Below, piece after piece: positions 18,034 to 27,755 of a stretch of 64,000 nucleotides of DNA. The stretch covers positions 124,001 through 188,000 of the forward strand of contig NZ_FXAW01000007.1 of NCBI RefSeq assembly GCF_900177665.1, written 5' to 3'. Made by a program: the position numbers and the translations under genes. This DNA is from Marivirga sericea. Lineage in GTDB: Bacteria > Bacteroidota > Bacteroidia > Cytophagales > Cyclobacteriaceae. The first letter of the stretch is position 1, and each line of letters begins with the position of its first letter. The notes beneath the pieces were generated by a model. That model was not told where the DNA came from. It did not search any database and worked only from the letters and a program-made list of their open reading frames with translations.

Positions 18034-19635
18034 TTATTTGTTTTTAGGATAAATTAGAGAGTAAGTTACAAAAATTATTGCTGAAAATAAGATACCAAAC
18101 ACGTTGGGATCTAATCCTGCGGGTAATTTAAATAAAATATCAGAAAATGGAATACCTATAATCTGCATTTTGTTGATTGATTCTACCGCTTGACCCGGTG
18201 TCATACTTTCTAAGTCTATCCCGATAAATTCTATATATGTTGTAGCCTCCCTTATAAATAATCGTAAATCAGGCATTTTAGTTGCAGTACCAAAGGTGAT
18301 TTTATTGGCCTGAAGCAATGCGGTGGTCAATCCACCTACTATCATGGCCAAAAATGCTGCATTATTATTACTCTTTTTCCAGAACAATCCACCTAAAATT
18401 GGGATAAAAAGACCCGATACCATAAAAGCGTAGCTGTATAGCATCAGACTTAAAACATTCTCCATAGCGCTGGCAAGTAATAGTGCCACTGCTCCAACAA
18501 TCAATGTCACAATTTGAGATAATTGAAGTTCTTTTTTATCAGAATTAAATCGAGTGGTAAATTTTTTAATAAAATCTGAAACGAAATTCCCTGAAGATGC
18601 CATTAAGCAACTATCGGCAGTAGATAGGATAGCTGAAAAATATGCTGACATCATTATTCCTAGGAGTCCTACGGGTAAAACAGTCGCCAACATCATAGGT
18701 AATCCTTTTTCTGGATCTGCCTGCGCAATATTTGCAGGCCCCAGTTCTGCAAACATCCCTTGATCAGCTGCTACTCTGGCCAAAACGCCCAATGCAACAC
18801 CCATAAAAGCCATGATAGGCCATTCGAAAATTCCAGCAATAAACCATGCTTTTTTAGCGGTTTTCACATCTCTGCTGGCATAAATTCTTTGATACAAAGT
18901 CATTCCCACAAACCATATAGGAATAATGGTTACTACCCAATAAACTATATCCTGCCAGCTAATATTAGTGAAGGAAAGCATTTCAGGATCTAAGGTTTCC
19001 TTTATAGCAGACCATCCTCCTACAGCATTATAAGAAAGTGGAATTCCAATGAAAATCAGTCCAGTTAATAAGAGAATCCACTGAATGGTATCTGTATAAA
19101 TTACAGCTTTAATTCCACCCATTACTGTATAAACCACCGCTATAATGCCCATAATAATCAAGGCTTGATTCAAGCCCAAATCTGGAAAGGTCCCAGAAGC
19201 TAATTTTGCGCCAGCCAAAATTTGAGAACTTGTAAAACCCAAGTAACCAATAGCTGAAATTAAGGCTGCTAATAATGCTGTTTTCTTATCAAAAAAATAG
19301 GCAAATAATTGCGGCATAGTATGAAATTTCTCAAATGCCTTATTACCTCTCACAACTGGGATTAAAAAAACAGCTGCTAACCAAGCACCTATTAAGCCGG
19401 TGAAAAGCATCCATGAACCTGATATCCCAATAGTGAAGCCCAGTCCTCCTAGTCCAATAGAAAAGCCACCACCTACATCTGTAGCCACCACACTCAAACC
19501 AATATGCCAGCTGGTCATTTTCCTTCCGCCCACATAGTAGTCATCCATTCCCTTATTAGATCTGAGGAAATAGTATCCAACTCCCAGCATGGCAATCATA
19601 TACGCAATAAAAATACAAATATCAATGATATGCAT
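18034..19635 (-). CDS. Sodium:solute symporter (SSS family)
   Basis: A 533-residue polytopic protein with about 13 helices. Family features include YYVGGRKMTSWHIGLSVVATDVGGGFSIGLGGLGF near the N-terminus (positions about 34-68), GFTSSQILAGAKLASG, and YFSAILSTADSCLMASSGNFVSDF in the helix 8 region that carries Na+-site Ser/Thr residues. It uses the sodium gradient to import a small solute. As first gene of the operon with racemase, amidohydrolase and GNAT, its likely cargo is an amino acid or N-acyl amino acid. The start is the ATG at 19635. The sdh terminator lies 120 nt upstream. Confidence 0.92.
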   Translation of the reverse strand: MHIIDICIFIAYMIAMLGVGYYFLRSNKGMDDYYVGGRKMTSWHIGLSVVATDVGGGFSIGLGGLGFTIGISGSWMLFTGLIGAWLAAVFLIPVVRGNKAFEKFHTMPQLFAYFFDKKTALLAALISAIGYLGFTSSQILAGAKLASGTFPDLGLNQALIIMGIIAVVYTVMGGIKAVIYTDTIQWILLLTGLIFIGIPLSYNAVGGWSAIKETLDPEMLSFTNISWQDIVYWVVTIIPIWFVGMTLYQRIYASRDVKTAKKAWFIAGIFEWPIMAFMGVALGVLARVAADQGMFAELGPANIAQADPEKGLPMMLATVLPVGLLGIMMSAYFSAILSTADSCLMASSGNFVSDFIKKFTTRFNSDKKELQLSQIVTLIVGAVALLLASAMENVLSLMLYSYAFMVSGLFIPILGGLFWKKSNNNAAFLAMIVGGLTTALLQANKITFGTATKMPDLRLFIREATTYIEFIGIDLESMTPGQAVESINKMQIIGIPFSDILFKLPAGLDPNVFGILFSAIIFVTYSLIYPKNK

Positions 19636-19756
19636 ATTCTACAGGTTAAAGTTAATAATTGTAATATATAAGGATGGATTAAAACTTAAACTACGAAAAA
19701 TTTGCCAATCATTAAAATATATGGGGCATTCCTTCCTTTTATGGGTCTTTGAGAAT

Positions 19757-19779
19757 AAAAAAAGGGCCGAAGCCCTTTT
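19757..19779 (-). terminator. Intrinsic terminator after sdhB
   Basis: Read on the minus strand, the stem AAAAGGGC pairs with GCCCTTTT around a TTCG loop (C-UUCG-G, an extra-stable tetraloop) and is followed by a T-run. It lies about 22 nt past the sdhB stop and insulates sdhCAB from the symporter operon. Confidence 0.92.
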
Positions 19780-19801
19780 AAATTGATTTATATTATTGAG
19801 A

Positions 19802-20551
19802 TTAACTTTGAGATCCCACTTTGGCACCCAAATATTCCCGATTCATTCTTGCAATATTTGATAAGTCAATTCCTTTAGGACATTCAGCAGAGCATGCACC
19901 TGTGTTAGTACAAGCACCAAAGCCTTCTTCATCCATTTGAGCTACCATTTTTTCAGCTCTTTCTGAACGTTCAACTTGCCCTTGAGGTAACATTGATAAC
20001 TGAGATACCTTCGCACTTACAAAAAGCATAGCTGATGCGTTTTTACAAGCAGCTACACAGGCTCCACAACCAATACAAGTAGCGGCATTAAATGCCTCAT
20101 CCGCTACTGACTTAGGAATAGGAATTTCGTTAGCATCTGGCGTTCCTCCAGTATTCACACTCACGTATCCACCCGCTTGAATCACTCTATCAAATGCACT
20201 TCGATCAACTGCCAAATCTTTGACAATCGGAAAAGCCTTTGCTCTCCATGGTTCAATAGTGATAGTTTCACCATCCTGGAAACTTCTCATATGAAGTTGG
20301 CAAGTAGTCACTCCTCTTAAAGGACCGTGCGGCTCACCATTAATATACATACTGCACATACCACAAATACCTTCTCTACAGTCGTGATCAAAATGCACAG
20401 GATCCTCATCTTTATCTATTAATTGCTCATTTAAAACATCAATCATTTCCAAAAATGACATATCGGAAGATACTCCATCCAACTCATACGTTTTAAATGC
20501 TCCTTTATCTTGATTGTTCTTCTGTCTCCAGATTTTTAATTTAAATTTCAT
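19802..20551 (-). CDS. sdhB: Succinate dehydrogenase/fumarate reductase iron-sulfur subunit
   Basis: A 249-residue protein with the expected three clusters. The [2Fe-2S] site is [16 protein letters not shown] plus a later Cys, the [4Fe-4S] site is [11 protein letters not shown], and the third is [16 protein letters not shown]. It carries electrons from SdhA to the membrane cytochrome b. It is the third gene of sdhCAB, 28 nt after sdhA, and ends just before a strong terminator. Proteins of this length and motif spacing belong to the Bacteroidota type with a single large SdhC anchor. Confidence 0.96.
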   Translation of the reverse strand: MKFKLKIWRQKNNQDKGAFKTYELDGVSSDMSFLEMIDVLNEQLIDKDEDPVHFDHDCREGICGMCSMYINGEPHGPLRGVTTCQLHMRSFQDGETITIEPWRAKAFPIVKDLAVDRSAFDRVIQAGGYVSVNTGGTPDANEIPIPKSVADEAFNAATCIGCGACVAACKNASAMLFVSAKVSQLSMLPQGQVERSERAEKMVAQMDEEGFGACTNTGACSAECPKGIDLSNIARMNREYLGAKVGSQS

Positions 20552-20579
20552 AATTAAAATATTTTAGATGACCTAAAGC

Positions 20580-22514
20580 TTACTTATAGCTTCTTTGTGT
20601 CAGTTTTACATTTTCAAATATCAACTGTTCTTTGTGAAGTGTTTCTGGCTTTTCAGGACCATTATATTCCCAAGCCGCTACATAAGCGAAATCTTCGTCA
20701 TTACGTTTTGCTTCACCTTCTGGTGTTTGATGTTCTTCTCTAAAGTGACCACCACAAGACTCTTCTCTGTGCAGCGCATCATCAATCATCAATTCCCCTA
20801 ATTCCAAGAAATCTGATACTCTTGAAGCTTTTTCCAAAGAACTATTAAATTCCTCATTTGAACCTAAAACTTTCACATTCTTCCAGAAGTCAGCTCTAAG
20901 TTCCTTCACCATGTCTTTAGCTTTATTTAAACCTTCAGCTGTTCTTGACATTCCACAATAATCCCAGATCACTTTACCTAATTCTTTGTGGTAATGATCA
21001 ACGGATTTTGTTCCTTTAATGGAGAGCAGTTTTTCAATATTATCTTTTACTGCTTTTTCAGCTTCTTTAAAAGCTTCGTGATCTGTTCCGATCGTCTCGT
21101 ATTTCTCACCAGCAAGATAATTACCAATTGTATAAGGTATCACAAAATAACCGTCCGCTAAACCTTGCATCAATGCACTAGCTCCTAATCTATTCGCTCC
21201 ATGATCTGAGAAATTCGATTCACCGGTTGCGTATAATCCATCAATATTGGTTTTTAAATTGTAATCAACCCATAGACCTCCCATTGTATAGTGTACAGCT
21301 GGGTAAATTGTCATGGGTTCTTTATATGGATTACTTCCAGTAATTTGTCTGTACATATCAAACAAGTTACCATACTTACCTGCAATCGTATCTTCGCCAT
21401 CTCTATTAATAGCATCTCTGAAGTCCAAATAAACCGCTTTTCCAGATTCATTCACTCCTCGTCCTTCATCACATACGTACTTAGCATTTCTTGAAGCCAC
21501 ATCACGCGGTACCAAATTACCAAAAGCCGGATATTTCGTTTCTAGATAGTAATCTCTTTCATCCTCGCTTAAATCGTTAGGATGAATTTCTTTCTTTCTA
21601 ATTTTCTCTGCTAATTCCTTCGTTGCAGGCACCCATACTCGACCATCATTTCTTAATGACTCTGACATCAATGTCAGCTTCGATTGGTGGTCTCCACTAA
21701 CTGGAATACAAGTTGGGTGTATTTGGGTATAGCATGGATTTGCCATCAAAGCACCCTTCTTGTGCGCTCTCCATGCTGCGGTAACATTAGAACCCATTGC
21801 ATTAGTCGAAAGGTAAAATACGTTTCCATATCCACCAGTAGCTAATACGACAGCGTGTGCCGAGTGAGATTCAATTTTCCCAGTTACTAAATTTCTTGTT
21901 ACGATTCCTTTCGCTTTACCATCGACCATTACTAGGTCTAGCATTTCCGTTCTTGGGAACAACTCTACTTTACCGTTTGCAACTTGTCTACTTAGAGCAC
22001 TGTAAGCACCTAATAACAGCTGTTGTCCCGTTTGACCTCTTGCGTAAAAGGTTCTCGATACTTGAGCACCACCAAATGATCGATTTGCTAATAATCCTCC
22101 ATATTCTCTTGCGAATGGAACACCTTGCGCTACACATTGATCGATGATATTCACACTGACTTCAGCTAGTCGGTAAACATTGGCTTCTCGTGAACGATAA
22201 TCACCACCTTTAATGGTATCATAGAAAAGACGGAAAACACTATCTCCATCATTTTGATAATTCTTGGCTGCGTTGATACCGCCTTGAGCTGCTATAGAAT
22301 GCGCCCTTCTAGGACTATCTTGAAAGCAAAATGCTTTTACATTGTAGCCAAGCTCAGCTAATGAGGCAGATGCAGAAGCTCCGGCTAGACCAGTACCAAC
22401 TACAATTACATCATATTTACGTTTGTTTGCCGGATTTACCAGCTTCACATTAAATTTATGATTTGTCCATTTCTCTGCCAACGGACCTTCAGGTATTTTT
22501 GATTCTAAATTCAT
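20580..22514 (-). CDS. sdhA: Succinate dehydrogenase/fumarate reductase flavoprotein subunit
   Basis: A 644-residue flavoprotein. The Rossmann FAD site is [20 protein letters not shown]. The covalent-FAD histidine region is [21 protein letters not shown]. Substrate-site motifs include [34 protein letters not shown] and [30 protein letters not shown] (split by Gly-rich loops). The C-terminal [19 protein letters not shown] is normal for the family. It oxidises succinate to fumarate in the TCA cycle, or runs in reverse with menaquinol. Confidence 0.97.
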   Translation of the reverse strand: MNLESKIPEGPLAEKWTNHKFNVKLVNPANKRKYDVIVVGTGLAGASASASLAELGYNVKAFCFQDSPRRAHSIAAQGGINAAKNYQNDGDSVFRLFYDTIKGGDYRSREANVYRLAEVSVNIIDQCVAQGVPFAREYGGLLANRSFGGAQVSRTFYARGQTGQQLLLGAYSALSRQVANGKVELFPRTEMLDLVMVDGKAKGIVTRNLVTGKIESHSAHAVVLATGGYGNVFYLSTNAMGSNVTAAWRAHKKGALMANPCYTQIHPTCIPVSGDHQSKLTLMSESLRNDGRVWVPATKELAEKIRKKEIHPNDLSEDERDYYLETKYPAFGNLVPRDVASRNAKYVCDEGRGVNESGKAVYLDFRDAINRDGEDTIAGKYGNLFDMYRQITGSNPYKEPMTIYPAVHYTMGGLWVDYNLKTNIDGLYATGESNFSDHGANRLGASALMQGLADGYFVIPYTIGNYLAGEKYETIGTDHEAFKEAEKAVKDNIEKLLSIKGTKSVDHYHKELGKVIWDYCGMSRTAEGLNKAKDMVKELRADFWKNVKVLGSNEEFNSSLEKASRVSDFLELGELMIDDALHREESCGGHFREEHQTPEGEAKRNDEDFAYVAAWEYNGPEKPETLHKEQLIFENVKLTQRSYK

Positions 22515-22531
22515 AGTACAGTAATTAATCC

Positions 22532-23203
22532 TTAACTATTGAAAAACATGATTACAGGAATACTAGCAAATGCTGCCGGAATAAGGATAGCATAAACAAT
22601 TCCTAATTTTTTAATGAATGGTGTATATTTACTATGGTTGACTCCAAGTGTTTGAAAAGCACTAGAAAAACCGTGTGAAAGGTGAAAAGCTAATCCCACC
22701 ATGCATGCTACGTAAATTGCCACATACCACCATTCAGCGAATGCTGCATTAACAACTGCATATAGGTCTTTGTTTCCAGCTTCATCCATTGGGATTGAAC
22801 CCCAATGCATTTCGTACCAAAAATTTCTCAAATGAATTACTAAAAAAACAAAAATGATGAATCCTAGAATACCCATATTCCTTGAGGAAAACGAACTATT
22901 CGCAGATCCTTTCACCTTGTCATAACCCACTGGCCTTGCATTTTTATTCTTAACTGCCAAGGCAATAGACATAATAATGTGGATTAAAATAAATGCATAT
23001 AGACCATAAGAAGTGAATTTGATAATGGGATTCGATGTCATGAATTTAGCATATGCATTAAATGCCAAACCACCATCGTCAGCTAACAACTGAAAATTTC
23101 CCGCCAAATGGACAACCAAAAAAATGATTAAAAAAAGACCAGTAAGTGACATCACCAATTTCCTACCGATTGTACTTGTTAAAGTGTCAGAAAGCCAACT
23201 CAT
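22532..23203 (-). CDS. sdhC: Succinate dehydrogenase cytochrome b558 subunit
   Basis: A 223-residue protein with five hydrophobic helices. Conserved haem-ligating histidines fall in [41 protein letters not shown] and [19 protein letters not shown]. This is the B-type diheme cytochrome b (one subunit, no SdhD) found in menaquinone users such as Bacillus, Wolinella and Bacteroidota. It is the first gene of sdhCAB. A full promoter lies 44-74 nt upstream. Confidence 0.95.
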   Translation of the reverse strand: MSWLSDTLTSTIGRKLVMSLTGLFLIIFLVVHLAGNFQLLADDGGLAFNAYAKFMTSNPIIKFTSYGLYAFILIHIIMSIALAVKNKNARPVGYDKVKGSANSSFSSRNMGILGFIIFVFLVIHLRNFWYEMHWGSIPMDEAGNKDLYAVVNAAFAEWWYVAIYVACMVGLAFHLSHGFSSAFQTLGVNHSKYTPFIKKLGIVYAILIPAAFASIPVIMFFNS

Positions 23204-23246
23204 ATATTTTACTTTAATTAATAGGTTTATAATAAAATGTTTGTCT

Positions 23247-23277
23247 CAAAGTTACATTTGGAACACTTAGAAAACAA
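23247..23277 (-). promoter_or_regulatory. Promoter of sdhCAB
   Basis: On the minus strand TTG (23277-23275), a 20-nt spacer and TAACTTTG (23254-23247) match the Bacteroidota -33/-7 consensus (TTG/TTTG and TAnnTTTG). Predicted transcription starts a few bases below 23247, giving a leader of about 40 nt before the sdhC ATG at 23203. Confidence 0.75.
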
Positions 23278-23288
23278 TTGTGTTTTCT
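23269..23288. promoter_or_regulatory. Candidate operator overlapping the sdh -33 box
   Basis: AGAAAACA (23269-23276) and TGTTTTCT (23281-23288) form a perfect inverted repeat with a 4-nt spacer. The left arm covers the -33 TTG of the sdh promoter. This is the usual spacing for a dimeric regulator site. It also lies in the divergent region before the 23421 gene. The regulator is unknown. Confidence 0.5.
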
Positions 23289-23420
23289 ATTTTAAACAAT
23301 TCTAAATAATATCACTTACATTAAAAGAAAAATAACTTTTAATGAAATCTCAATGTTTCGATGTTTTGAGAACATTATTTTTTAAATTAACGTTTTAAAT
23401 ATCTCACCAATAGTTGACCA

Positions 23421-26210
23421 GTGAAAAAAATTAGCTTATTCATCATATTGATTTTCTGCACCTTAGGTGAAGCATTTGCTACTCACATACGAGCAGGAGA
23501 AATCACAGCCCGAAGAGTTGGATGTAGTGGTCTTCGCTATGAATTTACATTAACTGCTTACAGAGATACTGGTTCCGATATTCTATTTGGTAATGGTGAA
23601 TTCAAATTCGGGGATGGTGAATCTATTATGTTAAACCCAGATGGTTTTAGCAGAAAAGAAATTATTGATGATGAGATAGAATTAGTTGAGTTTAAAATAC
23701 CACATAATTATGATTCTCGTGGAGATTATGTCGTATCATATGTTGAAGATTTTCGAAATGTAGGTATCGTGAATATGAGTAATTCCGGTTCTGTTTCATT
23801 TTACGTGGAAACTTTAATAAGGCCAGATGTATTTTTTGGTTGTAATGACACACCGGTTTTTCTAATACCTCCTGTTGATAAAGCAGCCGTAGGAGTTTTG
23901 TTCTATCATAACCCTGGCGCATTTGATATTAATGGGGATAGTATATCTTTTGTGATGGTTACCCCGCAGAGTAGAGAAGGAGTGAATGTACCTAATTTTA
24001 GATCTCCAGAGATTGCTGCAGGTGGCCAAACCAGTCAGCAAACAGGCCCAGCTACCCTTACTCTTGATAAAGTACTAGGAGACTTAATTTGGGATGCTCC
24101 TGGAATGAAGGGTGAATTCAATGTAGCCTTCATTGCTGAGGAATGGAGGAAAATCGCAGGTGAATGGCGCTTTCTGGGCAGTGTTACGCGAGATATGCAA
24201 ATTATTGTAGATGAAACTGATAACGATCCTCCTGAATTACAAATTCCTCTTGATACTTGCGTAGAAGCAGGAACCTTGCTAGAAGCTGAAATCATTGCTA
24301 CCGATCCTAATCCAGAATCTCTAGTTCGTATCGAAGGATTTGGAGGACCATTTATTTTATCCCCACCTGCTATTTTAACTCCGGAAAGCGATGACTTTTT
24401 TGAGTCACCTACCTCTTCAAGTTTCTCTTGGCAAACGGATTGTTCACACATTAGAGAAGATCCGTATTTGGTAAGATTTAAAGCTACTGATAATGGGCCA
24501 GGATTACGACTGACTGCTTTTGAGACATGGAGCGTGACAGTAGTACCTCCGTCACCTAAAAATGTTGTTGCTGAAAGTAGACCGCAGCGTTCAATTGAGG
24601 TAACTTGGGACGAATACAATTGTGGTGATGCAGAAGTAATTCAAGTTTACAGACGAGTGGATAGCTATGAATTCGAACCTGAGAATTGTGAGATTGGTAT
24701 TCCTGAGAATGGAGGCTATGAGCTCATTGGAGCAGTACCTGTGGGTCAAAATTCATTTGTTGATAACAATGAAGGTCAGGGACTGGCTTTTGGAGCTACT
24801 TATTGCTACCGACTAGTGGCTGTATTTGAACTGCCAAAGGGTGGTGTTAGTTATGCCTCAGAAGAAGTATGTCAAAAAATAGATGCAACTGGGCCAATAA
24901 TTACAAATGTGACAGTTGATGAAACCGATTCTAATAATGGTGAAGTAACGGTGAGTTGGTTACCACCTTTAGATATTGATACCGAAATATATCCTGCACC
25001 ATACAAATATCAAATTCTGAGAAGCAATGGTGGTAGTTTTGATCCTGTAGCTGTGGTGGAAGATGACACTACTTTTACTGATACTGGTTTGAACACCACA
25101 TCGGGATCTTTTAGGTATCAGTTAGAATTATATCTTTTAAATGATGAAGTAAGCCAAGAAAATATAATTGAATTTTCCGCTACTGCTTCAACTGTGCGTT
25201 TGTCATCTGTCGGATTATTTGAATCGATTGCATTAGATTGGATTGCTATTGTACCTTGGTCAAACACCAATCAAGATAATCCCTATCATTATATTTACAG
25301 AAATAAAGTGAATTCAAATCCTGACCAACTGGTTCTAATTGATTCAGTTGATGTAACGCAGCTTGGTTTCAATTATATAGACAGCGGTCAATTCAACAAT
25401 CAAAATCTATCCAATACGGAGGAATATTGTTATTATGTAACTACTTCTGGAGGATATGGAAATGAAGAGGTTTTTGAACCACTTCTTAATGATTCCCAGA
25501 TTTTATGTGCTCGACCTGATGATCAGATTGACCCTTGTCCGCCATTCGATGTTGGTTTTCAGATTGATTCTCCAGACAAATGCCTAGAATTCTTGGCTGA
25601 CAAAGACTGTGAATTCAATCAGTTCCAAAATGAGCTTTTCTGGGAGGCAGATTTAGCCGACAGCTGTGACAGTCAAATTAGCTACTATGAAGTCTTCTTC
25701 CAAAACGATTTAGGCAACGAATTTGAATTGGTTGGTGTAACTACTGATTCTTTCTTTATTCATGATAATCTTTCTGAATTTGCAGGATGCTATAAGATCA
25801 GGGCAGTAGATCAGTCTGAAAACAGAAGTGATTTTTCTGAAGTTTTCTGCAAAGAAAATTGTCCGAACCTAGCGTTCCCTAATGTGTTTACTCCTAACGG
25901 TGATGGGAAAAATGATTTCTTTACACCTTTCTATCAAAAGCTAAATGAGCCTGGCTCAATTGCTTTAGGCCGATGCCCTAGATTTTTGGAAAAAATTGAG
26001 TTTAAAGTATTCAATAGATATGGAAAGCAGGTATATGCTTATGAAAGTGGGGGCGAAAATGGATTATATATCGAGTGGGATGGAACAAACTTTGGAGGCG
26101 AACCACTTCCTTCAGCTACATACTTCTTTGAAGCAATTGCTATATTTGATATGCTTAGACCCGAAAACAAAGAAAGAAGGTATAAAGGATATGTTCAAAT
26201 CATAAGATAA
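23421..26210 (+). CDS. Secreted T9SS type-B cargo with gliding-motility C-terminal domain
   Basis: A 929-residue secreted protein. A GTG start at 23421 gives signal peptide KKISLFIILIFCTLGEAFA. The next 350 residues are beta-rich and resemble the N-terminal region of other Bacteroidota surface proteins (ATHIRAGEITARR). Fibronectin type III-like modules follow around residues 380-490 (PPSPKNVVAESRPQRSIEVTW) and 490-600. The C-terminus has PNVFTPNGDGKNDFF and FKVFNRYGKQVYA, the CHU_C/type-B type IX secretion signal, ending in KGYVQIIR. It should be secreted through the outer membrane and retained at the surface. Many cysteines suggest disulfides. The binding target is unknown. Confidence 0.9.
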   Translation: MKKISLFIILIFCTLGEAFATHIRAGEITARRVGCSGLRYEFTLTAYRDTGSDILFGNGEFKFGDGESIMLNPDGFSRKEIIDDEIELVEFKIPHNYDSRGDYVVSYVEDFRNVGIVNMSNSGSVSFYVETLIRPDVFFGCNDTPVFLIPPVDKAAVGVLFYHNPGAFDINGDSISFVMVTPQSREGVNVPNFRSPEIAAGGQTSQQTGPATLTLDKVLGDLIWDAPGMKGEFNVAFIAEEWRKIAGEWRFLGSVTRDMQIIVDETDNDPPELQIPLDTCVEAGTLLEAEIIATDPNPESLVRIEGFGGPFILSPPAILTPESDDFFESPTSSSFSWQTDCSHIREDPYLVRFKATDNGPGLRLTAFETWSVTVVPPSPKNVVAESRPQRSIEVTWDEYNCGDAEVIQVYRRVDSYEFEPENCEIGIPENGGYELIGAVPVGQNSFVDNNEGQGLAFGATYCYRLVAVFELPKGGVSYASEEVCQKIDATGPIITNVTVDETDSNNGEVTVSWLPPLDIDTEIYPAPYKYQILRSNGGSFDPVAVVEDDTTFTDTGLNTTSGSFRYQLELYLLNDEVSQENIIEFSATASTVRLSSVGLFESIALDWIAIVPWSNTNQDNPYHYIYRNKVNSNPDQLVLIDSVDVTQLGFNYIDSGQFNNQNLSNTEEYCYYVTTSGGYGNEEVFEPLLNDSQILCARPDDQIDPCPPFDVGFQIDSPDKCLEFLADKDCEFNQFQNELFWEADLADSCDSQISYYEVFFQNDLGNEFELVGVTTDSFFIHDNLSEFAGCYKIRAVDQSENRSDFSEVFCKENCPNLAFPNVFTPNGDGKNDFFTPFYQKLNEPGSIALGRCPRFLEKIEFKVFNRYGKQVYAYESGGENGLYIEWDGTNFGGEPLPSATYFFEAIAIFDMLRPENKERRYKGYVQIIR

Positions 26211-26615
26211 TTGAAAGAAGAAAAACCTATCATATTCTTCGATGGAGTTTGTAATTTATGTAATGGAGCCATAAACTTCATCATTGATCATGACAAAACT
26301 GCTTACTTTAAATTTGCACCCTTACAATCCAGAGTTGCTGATGAATACCTCCCCACTTCATTAACAAAAAATACAGACAGTATTATTTTATGGGAATCAG
26401 AAAAAATCTATTCAAGAAGCACGGCCGCCTTAAGAATTGCTAAAAAATTAAACGGGCTATGGAAACTGTTTTACGTTTTTATGATATTCCCGAAATTTGC
26501 TAGAGATTCAGTATATAAACTAATAGCAAAAAACCGCTATAAATGGTTTGGAAAAAGAGAAACTTGCAGGTTGCCAACAGAAGATATAAAAAATAGATTT
26601 TTAGAAATGGATTAA
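26211..26615 (+). CDS. DCC-family thiol-disulfide oxidoreductase
   Basis: A 134-residue protein with the family's N-terminal motif IIFFDGVCNLCNGAINFIIDHD, which holds the DxxCxxC thioredoxin-like site. Conserved SRSTAALRIAKKLNGLWKL and YKWFGKRETCRLP follow. These proteins (DUF393) are small thioredoxin-fold relatives of unknown substrate. The TTG start follows the preceding stop with no gap, so translation is probably coupled, although the two proteins seem functionally unrelated. A weak hairpin (26616-26629) lies just past its stop. Confidence 0.87.
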   Translation: MKEEKPIIFFDGVCNLCNGAINFIIDHDKTAYFKFAPLQSRVADEYLPTSLTKNTDSIILWESEKIYSRSTAALRIAKKLNGLWKLFYVFMIFPKFARDSVYKLIAKNRYKWFGKRETCRLPTEDIKNRFLEMD

Positions 26616-26795
26616 GCCTATTAAGGCTATTTTGATTTTCTAAAAGTTTATATCTTGCCGAAAAATTCACATATTGATTACAATCAAAATTAACATTCTA
26701 TGAAATTCGTACAAACCTTAGAACTTTAACTATATAAATAAAGACTTCTAAAGCTTGTGCAGTATTCCATAGTCCAACTTAAAAATAACTGTAGC

Positions 26796-27674
26796 ATGAA
26801 AGCATATGTATTTCCGGGCCAGGGAGCCCAATATCCGGGAATGGGAAAAGAATTATATGACAACAGCAAAGAAGCTAAAAAACTATTCGACCAAGCCAAT
26901 GAAATATTGGGCTTTGAAATCACAAAAGTAATGTTTGAAGGAACTGCGGAAGAACTGAAAGAAACTAAAGTCACTCAACCTGCTGTTTTTCTGCATTCAG
27001 TAATAAATGCTCTAGTTCATCCAGATTTCAAGCCCGAAATGGTTGCTGGTCACTCTTTAGGGGAATTCTCTGCATTGGTAGCAAACGGTACTTTAACCTT
27101 TGAGGATGGTCTAAAATTGGTATATAAAAGAGCCTTGGCAATGCAAAAAGCATGTGAAATTAACCCTTCAACCATGGCAGCAGTTTTAGGCTTAGAAGAT
27201 GAAGTAGTAGAAAAAATATGTGATCAAATAACAGGAGAAATTGTAGTACCAGCTAATTACAATTGTCCAGGTCAATTAGTAATCAGCGGTTCCAACAAAG
27301 GAATTGAAATCGCATGTGAAAAAATGAAAGAAGCTGGAGCCAAGAGGGCTCTCCCACTCCCTGTTGGAGGTGCGTTTCATTCACCATTAATGGAACCTGC
27401 AAGAACAGAACTAGCCAAAGCGATACAAGAAACAGCATTCAGCAAACCAAACTGCCCGGTTTACCAAAATGTTAATGCTCAAGGCTCTATTAATGTTGAA
27501 ACTATTAAAGAAAATTTGATTTCACAATTGACCGCTCCGGTACGATGGACTCAATCAGTGCACCAAATGGTGCAAGATGGAGCTTCCATTTTTATTGAAA
27601 GTGGACCAGGTAAAGTACTTCAAGGATTAGTCAAAAAGATTAATAGAGAATCCGAAGTGGCACAATTGTCGTAG
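26796..27674 (+). CDS. fabD: Malonyl-CoA:ACP transacylase
   Basis: I chose the ATG at 26796 (MKAYVFPGQGAQYPGMGKEL), the standard family start. The longer frame to 26757 adds an unrelated extension. The 292-residue protein shows the catalytic serine in VAGHSLGEFSALV, the substrate Arg in VYKRALAMQKAC, and the catalytic His in GGAFHSPLM. It loads malonyl groups on acyl carrier protein for fatty-acid synthesis. No other fab genes are adjacent. Confidence 0.95.
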   Translation: MKAYVFPGQGAQYPGMGKELYDNSKEAKKLFDQANEILGFEITKVMFEGTAEELKETKVTQPAVFLHSVINALVHPDFKPEMVAGHSLGEFSALVANGTLTFEDGLKLVYKRALAMQKACEINPSTMAAVLGLEDEVVEKICDQITGEIVVPANYNCPGQLVISGSNKGIEIACEKMKEAGAKRALPLPVGGAFHSPLMEPARTELAKAIQETAFSKPNCPVYQNVNAQGSINVETIKENLISQLTAPVRWTQSVHQMVQDGASIFIESGPGKVLQGLVKKINRESEVAQLS

Positions 27675-27755
27675 GTTTAGCAAATAAATAATTGCAATAA
27701 GTGGGTATTTCATCAAAAAACGCTCAACTTCAATTGTTTACTGAAAATTTAAACG

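Noticed and set aside
19639-19827. 62-residue open frame upstream of the symporter
   Set aside because: It includes the sdhB terminator hairpin and overlaps the sdhB end. The composition is not protein-like.
24035-24619. 194-residue open frame on the minus strand
   Set aside because: It is antisense to the 929-residue secreted protein, has Ser/Thr/Pro-rich composition without hydrophobic core or motif, and no promoter or start context.
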